Notes under the pieces: generated by a model
Told to the model about the DNA's origin: nothing
Seen by the model: only the letters and a program-made list of their open reading frames with translations
The model's database searches: none
Program-made: the position numbers and the translations under genes
DNA from: Desulfosporosinus meridiei DSM 13257
GTDB taxonomy: Bacteria > Bacillota > Desulfitobacteriia > Desulfitobacteriales > Desulfitobacteriaceae
Direction of reading: 5' to 3'
DNA length: 64,000 nucleotides
NCBI RefSeq assembly: GCF_000231385.2
Contig: NC_018515.1
Location: 3,554,501 to 3,618,500 of the forward strand
Shown: positions 17,644 to 26,012 of the stretch, piece by piece
Position numbering within the stretch: position 1 is the stretch's first letter
Layout: every line of letters begins with the position of its first letter

Positions 17644-17724
17644 GACACGAGAGAACCGTCCCTCTGTGCCCATGACACGAGAGAACCGTCCCTCTGTGCC
17701 CACCTCCCTCTGTGCCCACCTCCT
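17644..17724. repeat. REP-like tandem repeat (two and a half units)
   Basis: A unit of about 30 bp beginning GACACGAGAGAACCGTCCCT occurs twice in full, then CCCTCTGTGCCCACCT once more in part. I recall very similar GAGAACCGTCCC sequences scattered in many Firmicute genomes near REP-associated (RAYT-type) transposases; none is visible here. Confidence 0.65.
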
Positions 17725-17866
17725 TCACTTTTTCCTAATAGGCCTGTGTGCGCACTCTTTTTCCTCAATCCATTTATCTTGTTTCGATCAGTCAAATATC
17801 TGTTATATGGAGTGATTCTGTTTCTTTTAATTTCACCAATTATCTCACCCAGCATTTTGACACTAC

Positions 17867-19528
17867 TCAAATTTTGAAACGTCCGACGACAAGCTTAAGA
17901 TCACTCGAAAGATCATTCAATGCACTCATATTCGCGCTTACCTCTTCGAAAGAAGCTGTCTGTTCTTGTACCGCAGCCGCAACGTTTTGTGTGTTGCTGG
18001 AGTTATTCGTCACAACTTCGGAAATCTTGCTCGCCGAATTTGCAATTGTTCCGAATTGATCTTTGACTACCAAATTGATGGATTCAATTTCTTTGGCATC
18101 TGTATAAGTAGTTTCAGCTTTGTTAACTATTTCATTTAATTTACTCATAACAACATCCATGCTTTGAGACTGACTTTCAATGCTCTCAGCCATTTGAGCC
18201 ATGTTATCTCTTACCATGACTGTTTGTCCAGTGATATTGTTTATAATTTCGGATATTTGAACTGTAGCTTGACTTGTACCCTCTGCTAGTTTTCTTATTT
18301 CTCCTGCAACTACTGCGAATCCTCTTCCAGACTCACCCGCACGAGCCGCCTCTATTGCGGCATTCAACGCCAGTAAATTAGTTTGACTAGATATGTTATT
18401 GATTATCTCCAAAATACCTTTAATATCATTGGAATAGCCTTCAAGCCTTTTTACTGATGTATTTGCATCTGCTAAGCTCGAAACAACTTTCGTTAAATCT
18501 CTTGATTGAAGCTCCAGAAGTTGATTTCCTTCTCCCGCAGAAGCTTTAGAGCTTGCCGAACCCTGAAGCAGTTTCTCAGCCTTATCAAGCACCTTTCCCA
18601 CATCATCATTCATCTGTTCCACCAAAGCATTGAGACTGCCTATCATTTCAGTTTGCTCTACGCTGCCGTTAGAAACTTCCATTACGGCATTGGCAATCAT
18701 TTCTGTGGACTTTGATAGTTCATAGCTAGTTCCAGAAATACCCTGCATCGAGTTACTAAGCACATAAGAGGACTTTGATATCTTAATTACTATCTCCCTA
18801 ATGCTAGCTAAGAAGTTGTTGAAATGCAGGATCAATTCACCAAGTTCATCCTGTCTTACAATTTTGATCAGCGTCGTTAAATCACCGTCTCCGGAAGAAA
18901 TACCTTTCATTTCCATGGATAGACGTTCAATTGGACGTATTACTTGTGCCCTAACCATAATCACGCCAAATATTCCAAAGAAAACTGTGATTAAGAGCAT
19001 GAGCTCACTAATAACTTTTGCATTGGTTACTTTACTCTGGGATAGGGCCGAATATGCACCAACAAGTTGGTCAACTTCAGCTACAAAGCTATCTACTGAA
19101 TCCTCAATACTAGTTAGTCCTTGTTTATTTCCATCCCTAGCTATCATTTCATAGGCAGTTTTGTATTGATTACTCCATTTGCCTTCAATGGCTTGCAATT
19201 TTTCCAGCATTTCTGGCTGTTCTAGTTTCTTTAGTCCAAGAGCTTCATCCCCATTGATCAATGACTTAATCAAGTTATCAAAGAACGCAACCCTTTCCAG
19301 TAACTCTTTACTCTCTGTTTGTTGATCAATCCCACCAATAATAATTCGTTCTGAAAGGTATGCCATTCTGTAGCTGTTTGCTCTCAATTTTCCGGCGCTG
19401 TTTACAAAGACAGCATCACTGTCTAATGATTTGTAGGTGATTAAATTCAATCCCACGGTTGCAATTGATAGAAAAACCATAATAGAAAACACTAATAACA
19501 GTTTAGTCTTGAGTTTCAATTTTATCAT
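17867..19528 (-). CDS. Methyl-accepting chemotaxis protein with PilJ/NarX-type sensor region
   Basis: The protein has 553 residues. A first membrane span (about 8-28) is followed by a sensor with [18 protein letters not shown], the helix typical of PilJ/NarX-type periplasmic sensors that in some members bind nitrate. A second span (about 170-190), a HAMP linker and the signalling hairpin ([20 protein letters not shown]) follow. It would report to CheA/CheW encoded elsewhere. Nitrate sensing is only suggested by the helix and fits the nitrous oxide respiration genes in this window. Confidence 0.85.
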   Translation of the reverse strand: MIKLKLKTKLLLVFSIMVFLSIATVGLNLITYKSLDSDAVFVNSAGKLRANSYRMAYLSERIIIGGIDQQTESKELLERVAFFDNLIKSLINGDEALGLKKLEQPEMLEKLQAIEGKWSNQYKTAYEMIARDGNKQGLTSIEDSVDSFVAEVDQLVGAYSALSQSKVTNAKVISELMLLITVFFGIFGVIMVRAQVIRPIERLSMEMKGISSGDGDLTTLIKIVRQDELGELILHFNNFLASIREIVIKISKSSYVLSNSMQGISGTSYELSKSTEMIANAVMEVSNGSVEQTEMIGSLNALVEQMNDDVGKVLDKAEKLLQGSASSKASAGEGNQLLELQSRDLTKVVSSLADANTSVKRLEGYSNDIKGILEIINNISSQTNLLALNAAIEAARAGESGRGFAVVAGEIRKLAEGTSQATVQISEIINNITGQTVMVRDNMAQMAESIESQSQSMDVVMSKLNEIVNKAETTYTDAKEIESINLVVKDQFGTIANSASKISEVVTNNSSNTQNVAAAVQEQTASFEEVSANMSALNDLSSDLKLVVGRFKI

Positions 19529-19861
19529 CCCTTCACTTCATCCTGCATTATCATCCATTATTTTTTACGACTAATGTAAAGCCTCCAAACGACTCATAGT
19601 TAATCGAAGGAAAACGCGCCACTATGTACTACCTTCTGAGCAACCTTAACCACAATTGGTCCAAATTCAACGGTATCTACTACTTTATCAGCAAGCTAAA
19701 ACTTGATTTATTGTAAGCCAAACATACTCATCTCTTGTTTTCCTTCCTAATATATATTATTTCTCTGGTGATAAGTTAAGTTTAGATCAAAATTAAAAGT
19801 TGTATCGTGATAGTTGTGATAATTTTACTGTGAAAAAAGTCACACCTCTCACTAACAACTC
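19529..19861. other. Intergenic region upstream of the MCP gene
   Basis: About 330 bp. It contains the MCP promoter region and one unowned minus-strand frame (ADKVVDTVEFGPIVVKVAQK, about 19606-19690) without a start, which may be a gene relic. I see no RNA gene or clear hairpin. Confidence 0.35.
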
Positions 19862-19876
19862 ATGGATAAAAATTCG

Positions 19877-20009
19877 GATGAAGCATATTTTAATAAAATG
19901 ATCTTAATAGTCCCAGATTGGTCTGGGATTTTATGTTTTACATCGGTGATCTTAGCAAAGCAAAGTACTCCGGGCCTGTCAAATAGCTCGGAGTACTTTG
20001 CTTTGCTCT
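19877..20009. repeat. 135-bp double-hairpin repeat, copy 1
   Basis: Begins GGATGAAGCATATTTTAATA. It contains a first hairpin (ATCCCAGA...TCTGGGAT) and a second, longer one (AAAGCAAAGTACTCCG with its complement). Other copies lie at 22163 and 25427, with a fragment at 26730. At 22163 its start is in frame with the end of a toxin-like gene. Confidence 0.7.
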
Positions 20010-20182
20010 CCAATATTCACTTGCACAAAAACTTTTCCCTTTAGACTATCTTCAATCCCATTCCGATATAACAGTTGCTGGCATTCAGTATCGCGACTCT
20101 ATCTTTTTAATCCGCCGATAAAGCTCTTCATTTAATCATCTCGCTTGTAATTCCATTCAGGTCGGATAAGATGATGGTATGT

Positions 20183-20239
20183 TCACCTACCAATTCCCAA
20201 TGCCCCTAAGCCAATAATGGATACCTTCTTTATCTCCAT
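20183..20239 (-). pseudogene. N-terminal relic resembling a ketopantoate-reductase-type dehydrogenase
   Basis: An ATG starts MEIKKVSIIGLGALGIGR and stops at once. The GLGALG loop is a Rossmann dinucleotide-binding start as in PanE-type reductases. Nothing downstream continues it. Confidence 0.35.
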
Positions 20240-20288
20240 AGTACTTTAACACTTCTGGAATTGCTGTTATCCCATTTCTCGTACTTAT

Positions 20289-20723
20289 TTAATCAAACTT
20301 AATATGCCGATAATAGAAACTCTTCTTAGCGGCCTCGTATTCCTCTGTATCGAAACTGCCCTTATCCAGTTCTATTCCCACAATATTCATAATCGTACCC
20401 CTAAGCATTTTGAGATCATTTGTGACGATATCAAATACCATAAAAGTATCAATATTAATATAGTCATGAACTACCCGATTCCTGAAGCTTTTTATCAACG
20501 GCCAATCTACATCCGAATATATTTGTTTAAGCTCTTTGCTGATTTTTCCAACATTCTCACCGATGTTCGTCAAAAGATTTAGAGTGGCGTTGAAATTCAT
20601 CTGCTCATTCTTTTCCAAGAAGTCTTCAGCATCGGCACAATCTGCGGAATACAGTATGATTTTCTCGATGCACTCAAGTATATTTAGCAGATACATGAGG
20701 TCGTTCTTAATGCTCGGTAACAT
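20289..20723 (-). CDS. hepT: HepT-type toxin (HEPN ribonuclease, DUF86)
   Basis: The 144-residue helical protein carries RNRVVHDY, the R-x4-H-x-Y motif of HEPN RNases, at about residue 85. In the type VII MntA/HepT systems, HepT cleaves RNA and is silenced when MntA adds AMP units to the Tyr of this motif. Its start overlaps the end of the mntA gene by 17 bp, the usual pairing. Confidence 0.85.
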   Translation of the reverse strand: MLPSIKNDLMYLLNILECIEKIILYSADCADAEDFLEKNEQMNFNATLNLLTNIGENVGKISKELKQIYSDVDWPLIKSFRNRVVHDYINIDTFMVFDIVTNDLKMLRGTIMNIVGIELDKGSFDTEEYEAAKKSFYYRHIKFD

Positions 20724-21003
20724 AGATAATCTCCTTTTTTGCTCTATGCAGCACTATGGGATTGGCATACTTTTCAATTACAATATCTATATGCTTATTT
20801 GTAAGTTTTTGGAGCTCATCTCTAAAGACTGAAAGTGATCGGTAATCAACATTGTCCTCAATGAGAATATCTATATCATTAGACACTTCTCCTCTTGCGG
20901 TAGAACCGAATACTCCCAATTTACTCAATTTGAATTTCTTAAATAGATTATTTTGATGCATAATACTCTCTAATTCAGATATCCGATGATTTTGCCCAGG
21001 CAT
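20707..21003 (-). CDS. mntA: MntA-type antitoxin (minimal nucleotidyltransferase)
   Basis: GVFGSTARGEVSNDIDILIE (about residues 31-50) is the GS-x10-D-x-D signature of minimal nucleotidyltransferases; a third acidic residue lies in HIDIVIE. It is the adenylylating antitoxin for the HepT encoded immediately downstream. AGAGGATGTG before the ATG supports this start. Both genes read leftward as one unit. Confidence 0.85.
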   Translation of the reverse strand: MPGQNHRISELESIMHQNNLFKKFKLSKLGVFGSTARGEVSNDIDILIEDNVDYRSLSVFRDELQKLTNKHIDIVIEKYANPIVLHRAKKEIIYVTEH

Positions 21004-21204
21004 TCAGATCACATCCTCTTGTCATTATCTAAGACTTTTCGTTTAATATCATTGGCTAATTAAAAAACTTAACTATTAACTTGGCAATTTCCGTCTCCAA
21101 TTATTGGTATTCTCAGCATAGCATGCTGAAATTGTCCCGTCAATGTGCTTTTCTTGGTTTTAATCATCACATCAATATACAGCCCCGGCGGTGAATTGGA
21201 GGTA

Positions 21205-21325
21205 AAGGGCTGACGTGTTGCACGCACGTCAGCCCAGCAGATTGCCTAACCAAGCGGTAGCCCGAATTATAAGTTATAAGAAATAACTGCAATCTTAGCC
21301 AGAGGCGGTTATTTCTGACTAATGA
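21205..21325 (+). repeat. Type I toxin/antisense repeat unit, copy 3 (degraded)
   Basis: The first hairpin is perfect here (GGGCTGACGTG with CACGTCAGCCC). The promoter block is missing, and the toxin frame is cut to its last few codons, where it runs into a hicB fragment. The surrounding 21004-21541 holds no other gene. Confidence 0.6.
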
Positions 21326-21384
21326 TCTCTATGTTCTTTTGCTGAATACTGTTCTATCGCTTCTTCAACATACTGATTCATGAT
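21326..21384 (-). pseudogene. Fragment of a hicB 3' end
   Basis: About 55 bases match the end of the hicB gene at 26013 (codons for QYVEEAIEQYSAKE). The junction with the toxin/antisense repeat is the same as at 26008-26013, so this is a truncated copy of that locus. Confidence 0.55.
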
Positions 21385-21494
21385 TTACCCTTAGCGATCG
21401 ACTAAACTGTAATCCTCTGTCTTGCGGAATCTCTTCATGGGCAACAACCCGAGAGTTCAGATGATGAACCGGGGTTGTTATATTCCCTCAAAAT

Positions 21495-21525
21495 GTATAT
21501 TGCGTACACTATGTACGTAATATAC
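21495..21525. promoter_or_regulatory. Palindromic operator upstream of the toxin-antitoxin pair
   Basis: GTATATTGCGTAC and GTACGTAATATAC form 13-base arms with one mismatch around ACTAT. It ends 5 bp before the Shine-Dalgarno of the first gene, so it overlaps the promoter and is a likely autoregulatory site. Confidence 0.6.
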
Positions 21526-21541
21526 AATAGGAGGTGAAAGC

Positions 21542-21982
21542 ATGGTTCCGAAAAAGGTGGGTGTAATTATGCAAGAAGTTATTAATGCCACAGATGTGAG
21601 GAGAGATTGGGGACGTTTTATTGATAATGTTGTGCGTTTAAAGCCCTCTTTGGTAAAACGGAACAGAGACTATCTCGCAGCTATGTCTCTTGAGCATTTA
21701 GAAGTTGTTTTAACACCGTATAGGTTCACTATTGAATATGAAAAAGAGGCTGACGACAGCTTAAGTGGTTCTCTGAAAGAGCTGGATATCATAGCTAATG
21801 CTGCAAGTTTAGGAGCGTTAAAAACAGAGTTTGCTAAAGAATTGATTGAATATGCACAAGAATACATGGATGAGTTCGATAAATATTATGGGGCTCCCAA
21901 TAGAAAAGCTCATTTCCCTTATGTTATGCGGGTGCTAATCCAGAAAGATGAGGATGCCGTAAGAGGTTTGCTTGATGCCTAG
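21542..21982 (+). CDS. Antitoxin-like protein with Phd/YefM-like N-terminus
   Basis: 146 residues. The N-terminal third (VINATDVRRDWGRFIDNV, then KRNRDYLAAMSLEHLE) resembles the DNA-binding part of Phd/YefM antitoxins. The remaining 90 residues are acidic and helical and would mask the toxin. AGGAGGTGAAAGC before the ATG gives a firm start. It overlaps the next gene by 8 bp, and a palindrome lies at its promoter, as expected for a self-regulated antitoxin. The family is not certain. Confidence 0.6.
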   Translation: MVPKKVGVIMQEVINATDVRRDWGRFIDNVVRLKPSLVKRNRDYLAAMSLEHLEVVLTPYRFTIEYEKEADDSLSGSLKELDIIANAASLGALKTEFAKELIEYAQEYMDEFDKYYGAPNRKAHFPYVMRVLIQKDEDAVRGLLDA

Positions 21983-22193
21983 CTGGAGAGAATTAAAGCG
22001 ATTTTGTGAACGGGATGGATGGGAGCTATACAAAGATACAGATCATTATTTTTATCGAAAAATAATGGACGATGGAAGCTTAAAACGTACCAAAATCTCC
22101 AAGGGGACAGGTGAAATATCTTCGCGGTTATGGAAGAATATTTTAAAAAAGCAATTGCAGGTGGATGAAGCATATTTTAATACAATGATCTAA
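21975..22193 (+). CDS. HicA-like toxin
   Basis: About 72 residues. WRELKRFCERDGWELYKDTDHYFYRK follows the HicA pattern (helix, GW, basic strand), and KISKGTGEISSRLWKNILKKQL the C-terminal helix. The conserved HicA His would be in TDHYF. ATG at 21975 follows AGAGG and overlaps the antitoxin gene. The final residues (DEAYFNTMI) come from the 135-bp repeat at 22163, so the native C-terminus may be altered. Partner and location support a toxin role; no search was done. Confidence 0.55.
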   Translation: MPSWRELKRFCERDGWELYKDTDHYFYRKIMDDGSLKRTKISKGTGEISSRLWKNILKKQLQVDEAYFNTMI

Positions 22194-22298
22194 ATAATCC
22201 CAGATTGGTCTGGGATTTTACATTTTACATCGGTGATCTTAGCAAAGCAAAGTACTCCGGGCCCAGTCAAATAGCTCGGAGTACTTTGTTTTGCTCTT
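22163..22298. repeat. 135-bp double-hairpin repeat, copy 2
   Basis: Near-identical to copies at 19877 and 25427. Its start codes for the last residues of the HicA-like toxin, and its hairpin (ATCCCAGA...TCTGGGATTTTA) can end that transcript. Confidence 0.7.
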
Positions 22299-22300
22299 CT

Positions 22301-22618
22301 CTACTTCTCCCCATCTCCGGCATATGGAACGATACTCTTCTTAACATTCCGAACTCCGCCCAGGGGATTTGAGACATAGGTGTGATTTTCTCTCTTGCGG
22401 GACTTTTTCCGAAATGCATTTTCTTGTCGTTTCTCATACATTTCCCGGATCCAGACACTTACAGGAGCCTTCCACTGTTCACTTTTACTAGGTATGTTTT
22501 TTATTAAACTTCTAGGATTTAAACCCATCTCTTTAGCCATTTTCAAGGTTTCTTCGTTAAGCCTGCATTTCTTTTTTGCTTCGGCCCATTCTGCATCCTT
22601 CTTAATAGATTTAGCCAA
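22301..22618 (-). CDS. Chimeric small protein: basic ORF joined to a HIT C-terminal tail
   Basis: Residues 1-80 form a basic helical protein (KKDAEWAEAKKKCRLNEETL, then LNPRSLIKNIPSKSEQWK) that elsewhere precedes the HIT gene. Residues 81-105 are the last 25 residues of the HIT protein, from VSNPLGGVRNVKK to YAGDGEK. The HIT N-terminus and histidine triad are gone. The start is TTG behind AAAGGG. This is the only uninterrupted copy; the copies at 25563 and 46593 carry a nonsense codon. Confidence 0.45.
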   Translation of the reverse strand: MAKSIKKDAEWAEAKKKCRLNEETLKMAKEMGLNPRSLIKNIPSKSEQWKAPVSVWIREMYEKRQENAFRKKSRKRENHTYVSNPLGGVRNVKKSIVPYAGDGEK

Positions 22619-22672
22619 TGCACTTACCCTTTCTCTTTGCTCAATTTAACCATAGGTGAGCCGGTTGCATAT

Positions 22673-22701
22673 TTTACAATCTATGGATATATTATTATAT
22701 A
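22673..22701 (+). promoter_or_regulatory. Promoter of the presumed antitoxin RNA
   Basis: TTTACA and TATATA lie 17 bp apart and point rightward into the conserved hairpin block and the antisense of the toxin gene. The same promoter is kept in copies at 9466 and 25869. Confidence 0.55.
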
Positions 22702-22707
22702 AGGACT

Positions 22708-22880
22708 GACGTGTTGCAGGCACGCCAGCCCGGCAGATTGTCTAACCGAACGGTTAGCCGGAACTATGGGTTATAAGAAATAACCGCGATCCTGGGCAGG
22801 GGCGGTTATTTCTTTTTCATGATCATAACAATGAGTGTCGCAAATGCAATCATGAGATACATCGTCTCAACCATTGAAAT
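22708..22880 (+). ncRNA. Presumed antisense antitoxin RNA of a type I toxin
   Basis: Transcription from the promoter at 22673 would start near GACTGACGTG and read through three hairpins into the toxin gene on the other strand. The layout, a convergent antisense RNA overlapping the toxin mRNA 3' end, is that of txpA/RatA and bsrG/SR4. The 3' end is a guess. Confidence 0.45.
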
Positions 22881-22883
22881 CAT
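22806..22883 (-). CDS. Holin-like type I toxin peptide (Hol-Tox type)
   Basis: A 25-residue peptide: a polar start, the membrane span YLMIAFATLIVMIM, and a KKK tail. This is the build of the putative holin-like toxins of Firmicutes. AAAGGGGGTGG before the ATG is a strong Shine-Dalgarno. The 3' end overlaps the conserved hairpin repeat, whose arms (AGAAATAACCGC and complement) would end the mRNA. It is the only intact copy of the five. The neighbour upstream on the same strand is the wall-protein gene. Confidence 0.65.
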   Translation of the reverse strand: MISMVETMYLMIAFATLIVMIMKKK

Positions 22884-22934
22884 CCTACCACCCCCTTTCT
22901 AAAAGGGTGTGGCCAGTATAAACAGTTTTAAATC

Positions 22935-24860
22935 TTAGGACTGGTTTGCTTTAGCAGAAGTATTCTGATAACCGGAACCAGCCCGGTTCTTAATTGCAGA
23001 ATCCAAGTTCGGTCCTTGAAGAACGGTCCAGTAATATTTTGCTGCAATTGCGGAGGATGCAGCATTATTCTCTAACACCAAAGCATCTGCTGAATCTAAG
23101 AGGTTGTTATAGGTGTTAAGGATTTTCTGAGAAACCATCGTCTTATCCCCTGACGAAACCAATGGGCTATTATAAAGAGTATTATAAAATGCTAAGGCCT
23201 GTACATAGTAATCGCCCCTGGGCTGCTGAGGGATTTCATAGTTATACCAGAAATCCCCGTTAGTCATCAATGACTCAGAATCAAATGCCAGATCTCCGCT
23301 GTGCATGGGAGTTGGCGTGCTCCAGCAACTGGAGAGATTCGGCGGATCTGTAAGGGGTAATAGGGATTTGGGAAGAATTGTGGCACCTGGAGCAAATGTA
23401 ATTGCACTGTTGTATTTTTGACCGAGAAGGCCAAATACCTTATCCTGATAGGCGTCTTGACCCGTATAGTAATTCGGGTTATTTTCTTTAGTCCAAGCAT
23501 TATAGGCCCATACGGCAAAATACCAATTTTCTAAGACGTTGCGATTCCCGTCTCCAATCTTGGGGTAGGCTCTAAACTTGTTATTGAGAATTTTACAGCC
23601 TGTGTCAATATTATAATCCAGATCACTTTTCAGCCTGGCAACATCGTATTCGGGATAATTAGCCGGAGAAATCTGCATAATTCCTATGCCGCCGTCGGCA
23701 GATATAAAGGGTTGATCGGTCAGAGGCTGTCCCGTTGTTGGATCTGATTCGTATTGTTTCCATCCACTCTCTATCCATGCAATAGCTTTAACCAGCGCGG
23801 GCGGAATATCATTCTGATTGGCTATATCCTCTATTTTTTGGGCAATTATTGCGTTTTTTACATTTGTATCTATTGTAGTTACAAGATTACGTTGACTCTC
23901 CGTAACGACTGCTTCGCCTCCGAGTGCAGTGACAATACAGTCAACGGACATCTTGCTTTTCACAAAAACGCCTGCAGCAGGAGACTTAACGCCGTCAGTG
24001 AGGACTATGGCAGACTTAGTTTGAGCAGCCAGCGGTGCACCGGAAAGAGCATCAATACCCGTAACTCCATTGGCCAAGTATACCTGGTCAAACAATAGAG
24101 AACCGGCGAAGTCTTTAATGACTTGATCATTCGTATCGTAAGCTGTGATTCCTGAATGGCGGGTAGGCTTTGGAAGTTGATTTAATACCGTACTATTAAT
24201 GACGCCGGTTCCGCCAATGACATCAGACGTCGTGATGCCAGGATTTTCTTTTAAGAATTCTTGGACAATATCAGGAAGTTTAGCACTGTTCGTTAAAAGA
24301 ATCGGCTGACTCCCCTGGGAAGCAATAGAGGCAATTGAGAGCGCGTCTTGGGTTAACCAGCCGTAGGCGACCGCGACCTTTGTCACCGGTGCACCGAGAG
24401 TAACCATCAGTTGAGCGATCTTAACCGAGGTTTCAAAACGGTCAACTCCACCAAGAGGTACAACCGTAATATTCATTGCTTTCAGCTCATCGAGGACTCC
24501 TTGCCTGATCACCGCCGTTCCGCTGGTCACATAAACCTTAGTAACGGCGAGTTTAACAAGTTCGTCTTTGGTAGCAGAGTCAAGTTTGTTTCCAGCTCCG
24601 GTCAGAAGGATAGGCGCTTTTAAATAATAGGCCAGCGGACCTGAGGTTAAGGCATCAACCATACCATAGGAAGTTGAGGAAGCAAGAATTGCGGTTCCGG
24701 CCCAACCAGTTTGATCAGCAATTCTGACTGCGGTTTGTTCAGCATTTGTACCTGCCAATCGAGTTGGAACCGTGTCGGAAGCAAATACGGTAAAAGGAAC
24801 CATTGTCAATGCCATACTGGCCATAACTAGAGCAGCTAAAGCTTTTTTAATTTTACTCAT
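22935..24860 (-). CDS. Cell wall-binding (CWB2) protein with lytic transglycosylase domain
   Basis: 641 residues. A signal peptide (1-27, ending VFA) leads to three CWB2 repeats (about 35-330; TRLAGTNAEQTAVRIADQT, then GGVDRFETSVKIAQ and similar), which anchor proteins to the S-layer wall polymer. An SLT-type domain (about 345-480) follows: LVKAIAWIESGW holds the catalytic Glu, and GGIGIMQISPANYP the substrate loop. The C-terminal 160 residues are unassigned. It should cut peptidoglycan at the cell surface. Direct-repeat copies flank it (22163-22813 and 25427-26008). Confidence 0.85.
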   Translation of the reverse strand: MSKIKKALAALVMASMALTMVPFTVFASDTVPTRLAGTNAEQTAVRIADQTGWAGTAILASSTSYGMVDALTSGPLAYYLKAPILLTGAGNKLDSATKDELVKLAVTKVYVTSGTAVIRQGVLDELKAMNITVVPLGGVDRFETSVKIAQLMVTLGAPVTKVAVAYGWLTQDALSIASIASQGSQPILLTNSAKLPDIVQEFLKENPGITTSDVIGGTGVINSTVLNQLPKPTRHSGITAYDTNDQVIKDFAGSLLFDQVYLANGVTGIDALSGAPLAAQTKSAIVLTDGVKSPAAGVFVKSKMSVDCIVTALGGEAVVTESQRNLVTTIDTNVKNAIIAQKIEDIANQNDIPPALVKAIAWIESGWKQYESDPTTGQPLTDQPFISADGGIGIMQISPANYPEYDVARLKSDLDYNIDTGCKILNNKFRAYPKIGDGNRNVLENWYFAVWAYNAWTKENNPNYYTGQDAYQDKVFGLLGQKYNSAITFAPGATILPKSLLPLTDPPNLSSCWSTPTPMHSGDLAFDSESLMTNGDFWYNYEIPQQPRGDYYVQALAFYNTLYNSPLVSSGDKTMVSQKILNTYNNLLDSADALVLENNAASSAIAAKYYWTVLQGPNLDSAIKNRAGSGYQNTSAKANQS

Positions 24861-25047
24861 TATTATTTTTTCGCCTCACGTCTCTTTAGATTTCTTTTTA
24901 ACCATCGCTCTCGAAGCATCTTACTGCCTCTAATTAGACTTAAGTAAATTTGACCTGATGATCAATATTATGGCTTACGTTTAGTATTCGTTGGCGTGAT
25001 GAATTTTCCTTCTGGTAATATTTGTGCCGATTGCGAATGTCTCACCG

Positions 25048-25120
25048 CGTGGATTTGAGACATCCCCCTCATTTCATGATCATAACAATGAATGTCGCAA
25101 ATGGGTGTGGCTAACCGTTC
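25048..25120. repeat. Mosaic fragment: HIT piece joined to toxin end
   Basis: A piece of the HIT gene (GACATCCCCCTCAT) runs directly into the toxin 3' region (CATGATCATAACAATGA). The minus strand reads FATFIVMIMK and stop. It shows that both repeat families recombine. The rest of 24861-25195 holds the promoter region of the wall-protein gene and nothing else I can name. Confidence 0.5.
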
Positions 25121-25195
25121 CTCGACAACCTGTTCAAAACATTATGGCATAATATTCCAAAAAATAGATGAATGATATCTCTGATCACCGAGTTC

Positions 25196-25230
25196 AGGCC
25201 GCCTCACAACACAAGGCGGCCTGTTTTGTT
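25196..25230 (+). terminator. Rho-independent terminator
   Basis: AGGCCGCCT pairs with AGGCGGCCT, followed by GTTTTGTT. No intact rightward gene precedes it, so it marks a lost one. Confidence 0.65.
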
Positions 25231-25234
25231 CTAA

Positions 25235-25410
25235 TCATGTTCTGTTATCCTTGAAGAATACTAATCTTGTCAAGGTTTTGCTCATATTGCGATTGTTATT
25301 GACATCATCAAAAGCAGCCAAGGTTTCAGCATTAGGTTGTTCAATTCGGAGGTCAAAAGGAATGCCGCCGAAGCGACATTCATCAGTGGTGCCGCAAAGC
25401 GGCATGGAAA
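25235..25410 (-). pseudogene. RelB/DinJ-type antitoxin relic
   Basis: The minus strand reads GGIPFDLRIEQPNAETLAAF, the C-terminal motif of RelB/DinJ antitoxins (IPFxxRIPNAETLAA). The ribbon-helix-helix N-terminus and the partner toxin are absent. The 135-bp repeat lies immediately upstream. Confidence 0.55.
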
Positions 25411-25426
25411 TCTGGTAGTATAAAAG

Positions 25427-25559
25427 ATGAAGCATATTTTAATAGAATGATCTAAATAATCCCAGATTGGTCTGGGATTTTACATTTTACATCGGTGATC
25501 TTAGCAAAGCAAAGTACTCCGGGCCTAGTCAAATAGCTCGGAGTACTTTGTTTTGCTCT
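25427..25559. repeat. 135-bp double-hairpin repeat, copy 3
   Basis: Third near-identical copy. Together with the following two entries it forms a direct repeat of 22163-22813, 3.26 kb away. Confidence 0.7.
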
Positions 25560-25562
25560 TCT

Positions 25563-25856
25563 CTACTTCTCCCCATCTCCGGCATATGGAACGATACTCT
25601 TCTTAACATTCCGAACTCCGCCCAGGGGATTTGAGACATAGGTGTGATTTTCTCTCTTGCGGGCCTTTTTCCGAAATGCATTTTCTTGTCGTTTTTCATA
25701 CATTTCCCGGATCCAGACACTTACAGGAGCCTTCCACTGTTCACTTTTACTAGGTATGTTTTTTATTAAACTTCTAGGATTTAAACCCATCTCTTTCGCC
25801 ATTTTCAAGGTTTCTTCGTTAAGCCTGCATTTCTTTTTTGCTTAGGCCCATTCTGC
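25563..25856 (-). pseudogene. Second copy of the chimeric small ORF/HIT tail, nonsense mutated
   Basis: Nearly identical to 22301-22618, but a GAA codon near its start is TAA, and the first codons upstream are deleted. An internal ATG could still give 81 residues. Confidence 0.6.
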
Positions 25857-25868
25857 ATCCTTCTTAAT

Positions 25869-26008
25869 TTTACAATCTATGGATATATTATTATATAAGG
25901 ACTGACGTGTTGCAGGCACGCCAGCCCGGCAGATTGTCTAACCGAACGGTTAGCCAGATTTACGGGTTATAAGAAATAACCGCAAACCCTGGCAGGGGCG
26001 GTTATTTC
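25869..26008 (+). repeat. Type I toxin/antisense repeat unit, copy 5
   Basis: The promoter (TTTACA, 17 bp, TATATA) and hairpins match the copy at 22673. The toxin frame is reduced to MKKK and stop, then joins the hicB 3' end. So an antisense RNA could still be made without its toxin gene. Confidence 0.6.
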
Positions 26009-26012
26009 TTCT

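Noticed and set aside
17644-17724. CRISPR array
   Set aside because: The units are in direct contact with no spacers, number only two and a half, and no cas gene is near.
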